This document shows positions 1 through 12,733 of a DNA stretch of 64,000 nt, piece by piece. The stretch is from the NCBI RefSeq assembly GCF_937616625.2, contig NC_065577.1:19109501-19173500 (forward strand). The letters are read 5' to 3'. This DNA comes from Mercurialis annua. Its lineage: Eukaryota; Streptophyta; Magnoliopsida; Malpighiales; Euphorbiaceae. The position numbers and the translations under genes are program-made. The notes under the pieces are model-generated. The model searched no databases. It was not told the DNA's origin and saw only the letters and a list, made by a program, of their open reading frames with translations. Position 1 is the first letter of the stretch; each line of letters begins with the position of its first letter.

Positions 1-3000
1 AAACGTTTCACCTTTTTAGAGATTTAAGCAAAACGTTTACAAACGTAACAAAAGAAATCCAAATGTTTCACCTTTTTAGCGATTTAAGCCAAACATTTAC
101 AAAAGTTACAAAACAAATCCAAACGTTTCATCTTTTTAGCAATTTAAGCCAAACGTTTACAAACGTTATGAAACAAATCCGAACGTTTCACCTTTTTAGC
201 AATTTAAGGAAACATTTACAAACATTACGAAACAAATTCAAACGTTTCGCCTTTAGCAATTTAAGCCAAACGTTTACAAACGTTACGAAACAAATCCAAA
301 CGTTTCAGATTTTTAGCGATTTAAACTAAAGCTTTACAAACGTTAAGAAACTAAACCAAAAGTTTCACCTTTTTAACAATTTATGCCAAACGTTAACAAC
401 CGTTAGAAAACAAATCCAAGGGTTTCTCCTTTTTAGAAATTTAAGTCAAGCGTTTACGAAAGTTCCGAAACAAATCCAAGCATTTCACATTCTTAGGAAT
501 TTTAGCCAAACGTTTACAAACGTTACAAAACAAATCCAAGTGTTACACTTTTTTAGCAAATTAAGCCAAATGTTTACAAACATTACGAAACAATTCCAAA
601 CTTTTCACCTTATTAGCGATTTACGAACGTTACGAAACAAAACCAAACGTTTCACCTTTTTAGCTATTTAAGCCAAACGTTACGAAACAAATCCAAACGT
701 TTTCCCTTTTAGTGCTTTAAGTAAAACGTTCAAAAAGTTCCGAAACAAATACAAACGTTTCACCTTTTTAGCGATATAAGTTAAACGTTTACAAACATTA
801 CGAAACAAATTGAAATATTTTACCTTTTTAGCGATTGAAGCCAAACGTTACGAAAGAAATCCAAACGTTTCACATTTTTAGCAATTTCAGCCAAACGTTT
901 ACAAACGTTACGAAACAAAAACCAAGTGTTTCACCTTTTTAGCAATTTAAGCCAAAAGTTTACAAACGTAACGAAACAAATCCAAGTGTTTCACCTTATT
1001 TGTAATTTAAGTCAAACGTTTACAAACGTTACGAAAAAATCAAAACGTTCCACCTTTTTAGAGATTTAAGCCAAACGTTTACAAAGGTTATGAAACAAAG
1101 CCAAGCGTTTCACCTTTTTAGCAATTTACGCCAAATTTTGACAAACGTTGCAAAACAAATCCAAGCGTTTCACGATTTTAGAAATTTAAGCCAAATGTTA
1201 CAGACGTTCCGAAACAAATTCAAGCGTTTCATATTTTTTGGAATTTAAGCCAAACGTTTAGAAACGTTACAAAACAAAATCCAAGCATATCACCTTTTTA
1301 GCAAATTAAGCCAAACGTTTACAATCGTTACGAAACAAATCCAAACATTTCACATTTTTAGCAATTTAAGTCAAACGTTTACAAACGTCACGAAACAAAG
1401 CCAAATGTTTCACCTTTGTAGCAATTTAAGCCAAAAGTTTACAAACGTTACGAAACAAATCCATACGTTTCACCTTTTTAGCGATTTAAGCCAAACATTT
1501 ACAAACGTTATAAAACATATCCAAATGTCTCACCTGTTTAGCGATTGGAGCCAAACGTTTACAAACATTACAAAACAAATCCAAACGTTTCTCATTTTTA
1601 GCCATTTAAGCCAAACGTTTACAAACGTTACGAAAGAAAACCAAATGTTTAAAACCTTAAGAAACAAATCCAAACGTTTACAAACGTTACAAAACAACAC
1701 CAAATGTTTCCCTATTTCAGCGATTTAAGACTAACGTTTATAAACGTTACGAAACAAATCCTAACGTTTCACATTTTTTGTAAATTAAGCCAAACGTTTA
1801 CAAACGTTACGATACAAATCCAAACGTTTACAAATGTTACGAAACAAATCCAAACATTACGAAACAAATTCAAACGTTTAAAACGTTACGAAACAAATCC
1901 AACCGTTTCACCTTTTTAGCGATTTAAGCCGAACATTTACAAACGTTACGAAACAAAACCGAACGTTTCACCTTTTTAGCAATTTAAACCAAATGTTTTA
2001 AACGTTACGCAACAAATCCAAACTTTTCACATTTTTAGCAGTTTAAGCCAAACGTTTACAAATGTTACAAAACAAATCTAGAGATTTCACCTTTTTAGCT
2101 AGTTAAGCTGAACGTTTACAAAGTTACAAAACAAAACCTAACGTTTCACCTTTTTTGCGATTTAAGCCAAACATTTTCAAACGTTACGGAACAAATCCAA
2201 ATGTTTCACCTTTTTAGCGATTTAAGCCAAACGTTTACAAACGTGAGGAAACAAAGCCAAACATTTCACCATTTTAGCGATTTAAGCCGAATGTTTACAA
2301 ACGTTACGAAACAATTCAAGCGTTTCACCTTTTTAGCGATTTAGGAAAAACGTTAACAAACGTTACGAAACAAATCCAAACATTTCACCTTTTTAGCGAT
2401 TTGAGCTAAACGTTTACAAACGTTATGAAACAAATCCAAACGTTTCACCTTTTTTGCGATTTAAGGCAAACGTTTACAAACATTGCAAACCTAATCCAAA
2501 CGTTTCACCCTTTTAGCGATTTAAGCCAAACATTTAAATACGTTAAGAAACAAAACCAAATGTTTAAAACGTTACGAAACAAATCCAAACGTTCATAAAC
2601 GTTACAAAACAAAACCAAGAGTTTCACCTTTTTAGCAATTTAAGCCAAACATTTACAAACGTTAGAAACAAATCCAAGCGTTTTACCTTTATTGCAGTTT
2701 AATCCAAACGTTTACAAACGTTACGAAACAAAACCAAATGTTTCACCTTTTTAGCGATTTAAGCCAAATGTTTACAAACGTAATAAAACAAATCCAAGCG
2801 TTTCCCCTTTTTTACCAATTTAAGCCAAACCTTTACTAAAGCTATAAAACAAAACAAAACATATCATATTTTGAGCGATTTAAGACAAACATTTAGAAAC
2901 GCTACGAAACAAATACAAATATTTCACCTTTTTAACGATTAAACCCAAACGTTTAAAAACGTTATGAAACAAATCAAACGTTTCACTTTTTTAGCGATTT

Positions 3001-6000
3001 AAGCTACACATTTAGAAACATTACGAAATAAAACCAAATGTCTCACCTTTTTAGCGATTTAAGCAAAAAGTTTACAGACGTTGCGAAATAAAACCAAACG
3101 TTTAAAACTTTGCGAAACAAATCGAAACGTTTACAAACATTACGAGACAAAACCAAATGTTTCACCGTTTTAGCGAATTAAGCCAAATATTTATAAATAA
3201 TACGAAACAAAACCAAACGTTTCACCTTTTGAGCGATTTAAGCCAAAGGTTTACAAACGTTATGAAACAAAACCAAACATTTCCCCTTTTTAGCGATTTA
3301 AGCCAAACATTTACAAACGTTACAAAACAAATCCAAATGTTTCACCTGCTTAGCGATTGAAGCCAAACGTTTACAAATATTGTGAAACAAATCCAAACAT
3401 TTCACATTTTTAGCAATTTAAGCCACACGTTTACAAACGTTACGAAACAAAACCAAACGATTAAAACATTAAGAATCAAATCCAAACGTTTACAAACGTT
3501 AAAAAACAACACCAAATGTTTCCCCCATTTTAGCCATTTAAGCCAAACGTTTATAAACGTTACGAAACAAAACCAAACATTTGTAAACGTTACGAAACAA
3601 ATTCATACGTTTCACATTTTTTATGAATTAAGCTAAACGTTTACAAACGTTACGATACAAATCCAAACATTTCACCTTTTTGTGATTAAAGCCAAACGTT
3701 TACAAACGTTACGATGCAAATCCAAACGTTTTGAAACAAATCCAAACGTTTAAAACGTTACGAAACAAATCCAACTGTTTCACCTTTTTAGCGATTTAAG
3801 CCGAACGTTTACAAACCTTACGAAACAAATCCAAGTGTTTCAAGTTTTTGGCAATTTAAGCCAAACGTTTCGCCTTTTTAGCAATTTAAACCAAACGTTT
3901 AAAACGTTACGAAATAAATCCAAACGTTTCCCATTTTGAGCAATTTAAGCCAAAAGTTTACAAATGTTACGAAACAAAAATCTAAACGTTTCACCTTTTC
4001 AGCAATTTAAGCCAAACGTTTACAAACTCTATAAAACAAATCCAAACGTTTCATCTTTTTATCGATTTAAGCCGAACGTTTACAAAACTTACGGCACAAA
4101 TCCAAACGTTTCACCTTTTTAACGATTTAAGCCAAACGTTTACAAACGTTACGAAACAAATCCAAACGTTTCAGCTTTTTAGCGATTTAAGCCAAACGTT
4201 AACAAACGTTACGAAACAAATCCAAATTTTTCACCTTTTTAGCGAATTTAGCCAAACGTTTACAAACGCTATGAAACAACTCCAAATGTTTCACCTTTTT
4301 TGCGACTTAAGCCAAACGTTTACAAACATTATGAAACAAATCCACACGTTACACCTTTTTAGCGATTTAAGCCAAACATTTACAAATATTACAAAACAAA
4401 ACCAAGTGTTTAACCTTTTTAGCAATTTAAGCCAAACGTTTACAAACGTTACAAAACAAAACCAAGTGTTTCACCTTTTTAGCAATTTAAGCCAAACGAA
4501 TACAAATGTTACGAAACAAATCCAAACGTTTCACTTTTTTGGCTATTTAAGCCAAACGTTTACAAGCGTTACGAAAAAAATCCAAATGTTTCACATTTTT
4601 AGCGATATAAGCCAAACGTTTACAAAGGTTAGAAAACAAATGCAAATGTTTCCCCTTTTTAGCGATTAAAGCCAAATGTTAAAAAACGTTACGAAACAAA
4701 TCCAAACGTTTCACCCTTTTAACGATTTGAGCCAAGCGTTTACAAACATTACGGAACAAATCGAAACGTTTCCCCTTTTTTGCAATTTATGCCAAACGTT
4801 TACAAACATTACAAAACAAATCCAAACGTTTCCCCTCTTTAGCGATTTAAGCCAAACGTTTACAAACATTACGAAACAAATCCAAACGTTTCCCCTCTTT
4901 AGCGATTTAATCCAAACGTTTACAAACGCTAAGAAATAAATTTAAATGTTTAAAACGTTAGAAAACAAATCCAAACGTTTCACGTTTTTAGCGCTTTAGG
5001 TCAAATGTTTACAAACGTTACCAAACAAATCCAAACGTTTCACCTTTTTAGCGATTTAAGCCAAATGTTTACAAACATTAGGAAACAAATCCAAACGTTT
5101 CACCTTTTTAGCAATTTAAGCCAAACGTTAACAAACGTTACGAAACAAATCCACACGTTTCACCCTTTCAGCGATTTGAGCCAAGCGTTTACTAACGTTA
5201 CGAAACAAATACAAACGTTTCACATTCTTTGCGATTTAAGCCAAACGTTTACAAACGTTACGAAACAAATCCAAACATTTCACCTTTTTAGCGATTTAAT
5301 CCAAACGTTTACTAACGCTAAGAAACAAAACCAAATGTTTAAAACGTTATGAAACAAATCCAAACGTTTCACATTTTTAACGATTTTAGGTCAAATGTTT
5401 ACAAACGTTACAAAACAAAACCAAGGGTTTCACCTTTTTAGCAATTTAGGCCAAACGTTTACAAACTTTACGAAACAAATCTAAGCGTTTCACCTTTTTA
5501 GCAATTTAAACCAAACGTTTACAAATGTTACGAAACAAATTCAAACTTTTCACCTTTTTAGCTATTTATGCCAAACGTTTATAAACGTTTCGAAAGAAAT
5601 CCAAATGTTTCACCTTTTTAGCGATTTAAGCCAAACGTTTAGAAACGTTATGAAACAAATGCAAGCGTTTCACCTTTTTAATGATTTAGGTCAAACATTT
5701 ATTAACATTACAAAACAAAACCAAGGGTTTCACCTTTTTAGCAATTTAAGCCAAACGTTTACAAACGTTATGAAACAAATCCAAGCGTTTCACCTTTTTA
5801 GTAATTTAAGCCAAACGTTCACAAACGTTACGAAACAAATTCAAACGTTTCACCTTTTTATCTATTTATGCCAAACGTTTACAGACATTACAAAAAAATC
5901 CAAATGTTTCACCTTTTTAGCGATTTAAGCCAAAAGTTTACAAACGTTACGACACAAATCCAAGTGTTTCACCTTTTTCGCAATTAAAGCCAAACGTTTA

Positions 6001-8156
6001 CAAATATTACGAAACAAATCGAAACGTTTCGAAACAAATTCTAACATTTAAAACGTTATGAAGCAAATTGAAACGTTTCACCTTTTTAGCTATTTAAGCC
6101 AAACGTTTACAAACGTTATGAAACAATGCCAAGCGTCTACAAACGTTACGAAACAAATCCAAGCGTTTCTCCTTTATAGCAATATAAGCCAAACGTTTAC
6201 AAACATTACGAAACAAAACCAAACGTTTCCCCTTTTTAGCGATTTAAGCCAAACGTTTACAAACGTTACGAAAGAAATCCAAGCGTTTCCCCTTTTTATC
6301 AATTTAAGCCAAACATTTACTAACGCTACGAAATAAAACCAAACATTTCATATTTTTAGCGATTTAAGGCAAACGTTTAGAAACTCTACAAAACAAATTC
6401 AAACATTTCACCTTTTTAGCGATTTACTCCAAACGTTTACAAACGTTAGGAAAGAAAACCAAATGTTTAAAACGTTACGAAACAAATCCAAATGTTTCAC
6501 ATTTTTAACGATTTAGGTCAAACGTTTACAAATGTTACAAAACAAAACCAAGGGTTTCACATTTTTAGCAATTTAAGCCAAATGTTTACAAAAGTTACGA
6601 AACAATTCCAAATGTTTCATCATTTTAGCGATTTAAGCCAAACGTTTACAAACGTTACAAAACAAATCAAAGCGTTTCACCTTTTTTTGCAATATAAGCC
6701 AAACATTTACAAATGTTACGAAACAAATCAAAACGTTTCACCTTTTTAGTAATTAAAGCCAAACGTTTACAAATACTACGAAGCAAATCGAACGTTTCGA
6801 AACAATTCCAAACATTTAAAATGTTACGAAGCAAATTCAAACGTTTCACCTTTTTAGCGATTTAAGCCAAACGTTTACAAACGTTACGAAACAAAGCCAA
6901 ACGTTTTCAAACGTTACGAAACAAAGTCAAACGTTTACAAACTTTACGAAACAAAGCCAAACGTTTACAAACGTTACGAAACAAATCCAAGCGTTTCACC
7001 TTTATAGCAATTTAAGCCAAACGTTTACAAACGTTATGAAACAAAACCAAACATTTCATCTTATTAGCGATTTAAGCCAAACGTTTACAAATGTTTCGAA
7101 ACAAATCCAAGCATTTTCCCTTTTTATCAATTTCAGCCAAACGTTTACTAATGCTACGGAACAAAACCAAACATTTCATATTATTAACAATTTAAGCAAA
7201 ACTTATAGAAACGCTACGAAACAAATCCAAATGTTTCACCTTTTTAGCGATTGAACCCAAACGTTTACAAACGTTACGAAACAAATCTAAAAATTTCACC
7301 TTTTTAGCGATTTAAGACAAACGTTTACAAACATTACGAAACAAAACCAAACGTTTCACCTTTTTAGCGATTTAAGCCAAACGTTTACAAAAGTTGCGAA
7401 ACAAAACAAAATGTTCAAAACGTTACAAAAAAAAATCAAAGCGTTTACAAACGTTACGAGACAAAACTGAATGTTTCACCTTTGGAGCGATTTAAGTGAA
7501 ACATTTACAAACGTTACGAAACAAAACCAAATGTTTAAAATATTACGAAACAAACGTTACGATACTAATCCAAACGTTTACAAACGATACAAAGCAAAAC
7601 CAAACGTCTTACCTTTTTAGAGATTTAAGCAAACGTTTACAAACGTTACGTAACAAAACCAAACGTTTCACCTTTTTATCGTTTTAAGCCATACGTTTAT
7701 AAACGTTACGAAACAAAACCAAAAGTTTGTAAATGTTACGAAACAAATCCAAACTTTTCATATTTTTTGTGATTTAAGCCAAACGTTTACAAATGTTGCG
7801 ATACAAATTCAAACGTTTCACCTTTTTAGTGATTGAAGGCAAACGTTTAGAAACGTTACAAAACAAATCCAAACGTTTCGAAAAAAATCCAAATGTTTAA
7901 AACGTTACGAAACAAATCCAACTGTTTTACCTTTTTAGCGATTTAAGCCGAACGCTTACTAAGGTTACAAAACAAAACCAAACGTTTCACCTTTTTAGCG
8001 ATTTAAGTCAAATGTTTACAAACGCTACAAAACAAATCCAAACATTTTAGCTTTTTAGCGATTTAAGCCAAACATTTACAAAACTTATAAAACAAATCCA
8101 AGTGTTTCAACTTTTTATCAATTCAAACCAAACGTTTTCAAACGTTACGAAAAAAT
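1..8156 (+). repeat. 60-bp satellite array, plus orientation (block A)
   Basis: This is a continuous tandem array of roughly 136 monomers. The common monomer is 60 bp and reads, in pieces, CGTTTCACCTTTTTAGCGAT, TTAAGCCAAACGTTTACAAA and CGTTACGAAACAAATCCAAA. Single copies differ by several substitutions and small indels. Shortened monomers of about 29 bp, lacking the CACCTTTTTAG part, recur (for example near 1650, 2565, 3105, 3460, 4950, 5340 and 6470). Because 60 is a multiple of three and one frame of the monomer has no stop, repetitive open frames appear; I do not treat these as genes. The array breaks off at 8156 inside a monomer. I do not recognise the family. Confidence 0.97.
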
Positions 8157-8915
8157 TAGAAGTACTCCAACGAGTAATGCTAAGAACTTGAATAGAAAAT
8201 ATGAAATTAAACTGTAAATGTGTTTACTAATTGAATAAAATGAAAATGCATGTGTTTGAGTAGAAATTGCAGAAGTTCAATCGTAAAGTTCTTTACTGAT
8301 TGAAAAAAATTGAGAATATAGAGTGTTTGTGTGTTTTTTTGCCTTTGGGCTGGTTTTTTGTGGAATTTGATTGGGGGCGTTAAATTGGCTTCTCTTCTCT
8401 TATTTATAGCCCTTGTCACTTGAAAACTGTTGCTTTATCTTTCAACTGCACACGTTTTTTTCCACCTTCAAGAACTACTAATCGTGTCTCTGTTGCTTCT
8501 ACATATGCTTTTTTAACTTCTATTCTTCGAAAATAACTTTCTTGAGCTTATGGGCGATTTAAAACATAATTTAATGGTCATCTTAAATTTGGGCTTAATC
8601 TTCTGAGAATAGACTTAGGCCTTAATCTCCAGAAAAATTACTCGTTAACCTCTGGAATCAACCTCTGAAACCAACCTCTGAAATCGACTGAGTCAACCTT
8701 TGGAATTAATTTCTGAAAATTAACTTCTAAAGTCAACCTCTGAAATAAAACTTCTGGAGTAAACCTCTGGAAATTAACTTATGAAAATGCCAACCTCTGG
8801 AAATTAACTTTTGTAGCCAACCTCTGGAAATTGTTCATAGTAGTTTTTCTATCTTTTAAAAAAGAATATGGGTTTAATGCCATTTAGCTATATTTTTAAT
8901 TTTGGTGCAAACAAT
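8157..8915 (-). mobile_element. LTR-like remnant, left copy
   Basis: This is non-satellite sequence directly against block A. Its last ~100 bases (8814-8915) recur at 24791-24890, just before the satellite resumes. Read on the minus strand, the edge at about 8915 starts TGTTTGCACCAAAATT and is preceded by a purine run with six G (8917-8926), which looks like a polypurine tract before a 3' LTR. The left edge has no clear terminal TG, so the copy may be truncated. The stretch 8640-8830 is a degenerate short tandem repeat built on AACCTCTGGAAATTAACT. No coding region is visible. The LTR reading is an inference from the edge and the flanking repeat. Confidence 0.4.
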
Positions 8916-9524
8916 ACCCCCCATATAATTGGCATTTTAAAAATAAAGCCATTTATATATATTCTTTTAGCCAAAATTAAATTATAATTTTTTTTATATC
9001 GCCTTGAGTCTAAAAATTTAGAGATTTTGATAATTCACGGCATATGATTTTTAGCCGTTAAAATTTCAAAAACTCTAAATTTTTCAAATGCTTAAAGAAA
9101 AACCAAATCTAAATATATAATTCAAAAAGACTTGATCTTTTAAGACAAAAGCCCAAATAGTTCTAAACCTTCTTCATCCTTCATCCTTCACGCAAATGCA
9201 CTAGTATTCAAATTATCCAAAATAAAATATTACCAGCCATCATTCTATTCTTTTCCCATCAAGAGACCATTCTTCCTTAAGACTTTTCCATGATTCAAGT
9301 GCCAACCCCTAACACTTTGATTTTATGTAGTAGACATTTTGAAAAGAATATGAAGTTTCCTTCAAATTCCATCTCCATAAACCACGGCCATATTTTATTT
9401 TATTCTTTAAGGACAACAAACAATGGAAAATAATTTTAAAAACCTTACTATTAGAGATAAAGCAAGTAGCAGGTCTCCGTTCAGCAGCAAGTTCTCTCTT
9501 TCCGGCAACGGCGATCAACTTACC
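8916..9524. other. AT-rich stretch without a recognisable gene
   Basis: The sequence beyond the putative polypurine tract is AT-rich and contains only short open frames. It may be the internal end of the element whose LTR-like remnant lies at 8157-8915. I see no domain, RNA gene or clear repeat in it. Confidence 0.4.
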
Positions 9525-10023
9525 ATGGCTTCTCTGCACTTGACGGCGGCATAGGCTTCATCCGTAGGGACATTATTGGCTTCACCTGCAGCAGGGACGA
9601 CTCCTCTCTTTCCTGCGACGGTGACCGTCCCCAACGTCTCCCACCGATGCTTTTCCTCTCTGTTTGTAGCGGTGTCTTCTTTTCCAAAAGGAAGTCGTTC
9701 CTCATCTCCTGAGTACGGTAGCAGCGAGCTTCTCCCACGGCAGCAGCTCATCCTTGCAAAAACATATGGCAGCTCTTCTCCAAAAATTACGATCCTGGTT
9801 TCTTCAAGATCCACAACAACAGCTTCTCCAAGAACAAAAGTACCTATTAATTTCCTTGAATCGACGCCGGTCACCAGAGTTGATCCAACTGTGGCTGCGG
9901 TTGTTCTTTCCGCTTTCAATGTTCCGGGAGGTAATTCAAAGGAAACAAAGATGTGGTCTCCTTCTCCAAACGTTTCGGGCAGCATCTCTGAAGAGACAGC
10001 AGCGCACAAACTGTGTTCTGCAG
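9525..10023 (+). pseudogene. Possible captured exon, function unknown
   Basis: This GC-richer island stands out from AT-rich surroundings. On the plus strand an ATG at 9525 sits in a strong context (ACCATGGCT). It opens a frame that meets TAG at the tenth codon and then runs without stop to a plausible splice donor (CTGCAG/GTATAT, exon end 10023). The predicted peptide is rich in Ser, Thr, Pro and Ala, with stretches such as TKVPINFLESTPVTR. I do not recognise the family. The minus strand is also open over 9515-10069, so the coding strand is not certain. The TAG could be a C-to-T change from CAG. An exon carried by a mobile element, or part of the LTR remnant's internal region, are both possible. 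Confidence 0.28.
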
Positions 10024-10631
10024 GTATATCTATGTTCCTTTGTTGCATCTCAAAATAAAACTTGAACATTAGGTATAACCTCTTTAATCTAAATTACTAT
10101 GGACATGTATGTCTCGTTGTGCATAGGAATGTTAGAAATCAGTCCATCATTAGACTTCTAGTAGTCAATTCCTGAGTAAGAACATAAATTCTTACTCTCT
10201 CTATTCTTCCCATACTTTCATTAATCTCTAATGTCTGGGTATGAAACATTAGAATTTAGGTATTTATTTTTATAATAAAAACCGCTATTCTTTATCCACT
10301 TTTTCCCATCTACTTTGTCATTATCACAAAGTTTTCGTTTGAACAAATACAGTTTTGTCTCGCGTACACTGAAGCTTAACAATACAAACCAATTTTTCAG
10401 ACAAATACAATTTATGTCATCTGAGACAATTATAATTTGTCCTGCCTGCAGGCCTTTTTAAATCTCACTTTTCAAACAAATTGTGAATTCTCAAATTCAC
10501 GGTTCAAAACTGTTTTCATACAATTGTGCTTCAGGGTGATGACATCTCTCATCCCCAAGGAGTTGCTATCTTAATACACTTTTCTTTGATATAATGATAT
10601 CAATATTTATGATGCATGCCCTAATGAAAAT

Positions 10632-10670
<39 letters not shown>

Positions 10671-11040
10671 ATATATATAAAATTTAAGTATGCTTCTTCT
10701 ATAGTGATTTTCGCAACATGCACCTTTAATGCATTTGAGCATAATTATATGTTCAAACTGTAAAACAAACCTTTAACAAGTTTCTTTTCAAACTACTTCT
10801 CTGTGCCATATCAAGGTTTTCCTATTCTTCACATTAGACTTTATTGTTCTTTATTTATCATTTGTCTTTTATGTTATTATTCATCGGTAAGCTGTTTATT
10901 AACAGCTATTGTTCATTAGTATGTGTGTTCTTGTATAAGGATGTTCTCTATATGTACTTTATGGTTTCTAGTTTTAGAATTTCATACTAAAACACATTAA
11001 TGTACTTAACTTAAACATAAGACACCTATCTAAATATTAC
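10024..11040. other. AT-rich non-coding stretch with a TA microsatellite
   Basis: No open frame, RNA gene or domain stands out. A perfect TA dinucleotide run lies at about 10637-10667. The stretch probably joins the older remnant to the truncated gypsy element, but no clean boundary is visible. Confidence 0.5.
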
Positions 11041-11076
11041 CTGAGGATGATTGTCGAGGCGGTAGTGCCTCTCGAA

Positions 11077-11523
11077 TCATCGAAACTTTTTCCTCGTCCG
11101 TATCGGCCTATAAGATACCTTCCTCGTGAACATTCTCACATAGCGTCTCACTCTATTCAAACTTTGTTCCTCTTGCTCCTCATTAGCATACACATTCTCC
11201 CACCTTTGACCTGGGGAATAAATCATCCTTTGTTGAACTATCCTTAGATTGTCTATCTTTTCTAAATCCTTCCCCAGCCTAAACTCTATATAGGCTGATA
11301 CAATAGTAGATTCGGAAACTGAATCATAACTGTCGTCAGTAACATCCATGTCTCCCATTGATCTCTCCAGATCCTCTGATATGATAGAATCATCATCCGG
11401 ATCCATCTCATAAACATAAGCAGAATCTTTAGCCTCTAATGGAATATAAGGCATAACTGGCTGACTATGCAAACCATGTCAATCAGGCACGACATTCGGC
11501 TGAGCTAGACTAGGCCCAGACAT
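11077..11523 (-). pseudogene. Putative first ORF of the truncated gypsy element
   Basis: An ATG at 11523 starts a frame that meets TGA after about 14 codons (PNVVPD-stop-HGLHSQP) and continues to 11077. The stop could be a CGA-to-TGA change. The encoded stretch is acidic in its middle (DPDDDSIISEDLE) and basic at its end (RPIRTRKKFR). It lies about 500 bases downstream of the primer-binding site, where gag normally starts, but I see no Retrotrans_gag similarity and no zinc knuckle. A gag leader or a lineage-specific ORF are the likely readings; function unknown. Confidence 0.35.
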
Positions 11524-12027
11524 GCTGAAACACATGTGGCCATAACACAAGTAGCCGATATAACAGTTATAGAAAAACACGTTTTCATATAACAGATAAC
11601 ACCTTATAAACACATATAAAATAAAACACATAGCAATCACACATATAGTGCAGAGAAAATCTAACTATTTTCTCGAACAAACGATTCTTCTGGAATCTTC
11701 GCCTCGTTCTGTATTCGAACAGAATCAACTTCCTCGTACTACCTTAATAGCGCGTCTCGAACACAGGAACATCTCACATGTTCCCTCGTTAGCGTCGCGT
11801 TTCAAACACAAGAACGCTTCATATGTTCGCGATCAAACATCACATATACTACATAGGTATACGGTTGCTGCTTATAGCTGAATGTTTTCAACACCTTAAA
11901 ACTGATCAAGACATGACTCGAATCCTATATTGCTGCAATAGTCTACTAGGCATTCGTACAACTCCTAACATAACTTACTTAACAGTATCAGCAACGGTAC
12001 TTCGGATGGTCGAGTACTTAAAACGTT

Positions 12028-12039
12028 TCTCTGATACTA
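12028..12039 (-). promoter_or_regulatory. Degenerate primer-binding site of the truncated gypsy element
   Basis: On the minus strand, TAGTATCAGAGA follows the LTR end after a four-base spacer. It differs slightly from TGGTATCAGAGC, the initiator tRNA-Met complement used by many plant LTR elements, and shows which way this truncated element ran. Confidence 0.65.
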
Positions 12040-12733
12040 CCTTTGTCACGACCCGAATTCCACCCTAATCCAAGTCACGACCGACGCTAGGGAATGGGAA
12101 TGGTTGTTCCGAAACCCGTAGCAAGCCTAGAACCTCTAGAAATTCTTCACAGATATTATTAAAAGATCGCACCTCGCGTACGATCCGTTTTCATAAAACA
12201 CCGTTAAAACTTTTCTCGTTTAACGCAAACACTCTGAAATTATACATATAAGCAAAATCTGGTTTTCAAAATTACTGGTTGGATAACCTCGTAATATCAA
12301 TCCTAGCTTCCTTACGAAAACCTGGAGTGGTAGCAATGCAAATCAGGGACTTACGTCTCGCTTTCCTTAACACATATTCAGCCCCGTTACAAGCCACACG
12401 CCACCATTATTATGTTTAATAAAATAGTGCGGACACCTCTACGTCTCGCAACGATGGTATTAAACATATTAAAATACACAGCGGACAGGTTACGCATAGC
12501 CGGCGTATATAAAACATATTGTTTTTGACCCTCACAAAAACACACGAGGCCGACTCGGTAACTAGATACAATAAGCCACTAAGCAGCCACCCACAAGATA
12601 TACACAAGTGCACTAGATCCTATCAGAGTATCTAAACAAAAGACTAGTGGCACAACTGCTGGAACATTACACTTATACTATTGAAGCATACTAAGAGTAC
12701 AAAATACTATGTACATTACCAAAGAAGAGTTTT

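Larger units (their letters stand above)
11041..12733 (-). mobile_element. Truncated gypsy element: internal part and start of its 5' LTR
   Basis: On the minus strand this is the downstream end of a 5' LTR (12044-12733, beginning TGTCACGACCC on the plus strand), then a degenerate primer-binding site (12028-12039) and about 1 kb of internal sequence. The LTR edge resembles that of the complete element at 12734-22457 (shared terminus, and a shared GTAGCAAGCCT block), so the two are relatives. The rest of this LTR resumes at 22458 after the younger element. No pol region and no 3' LTR are visible, so the element is 3'-truncated near 11040. Confidence 0.7.

Noticed and set aside
1..8156. CRISPR-like regular repeat
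   Set aside because: Units are head-to-tail without unique spacers, diverge continuously, and the DNA is from a plant nucleus.
9515..10069. Minus-strand 184-codon open frame over the GC-richer island
   Set aside because: No recognisable domain. The plus strand has the better start context and a splice donor, so I kept that reading, at low confidence.
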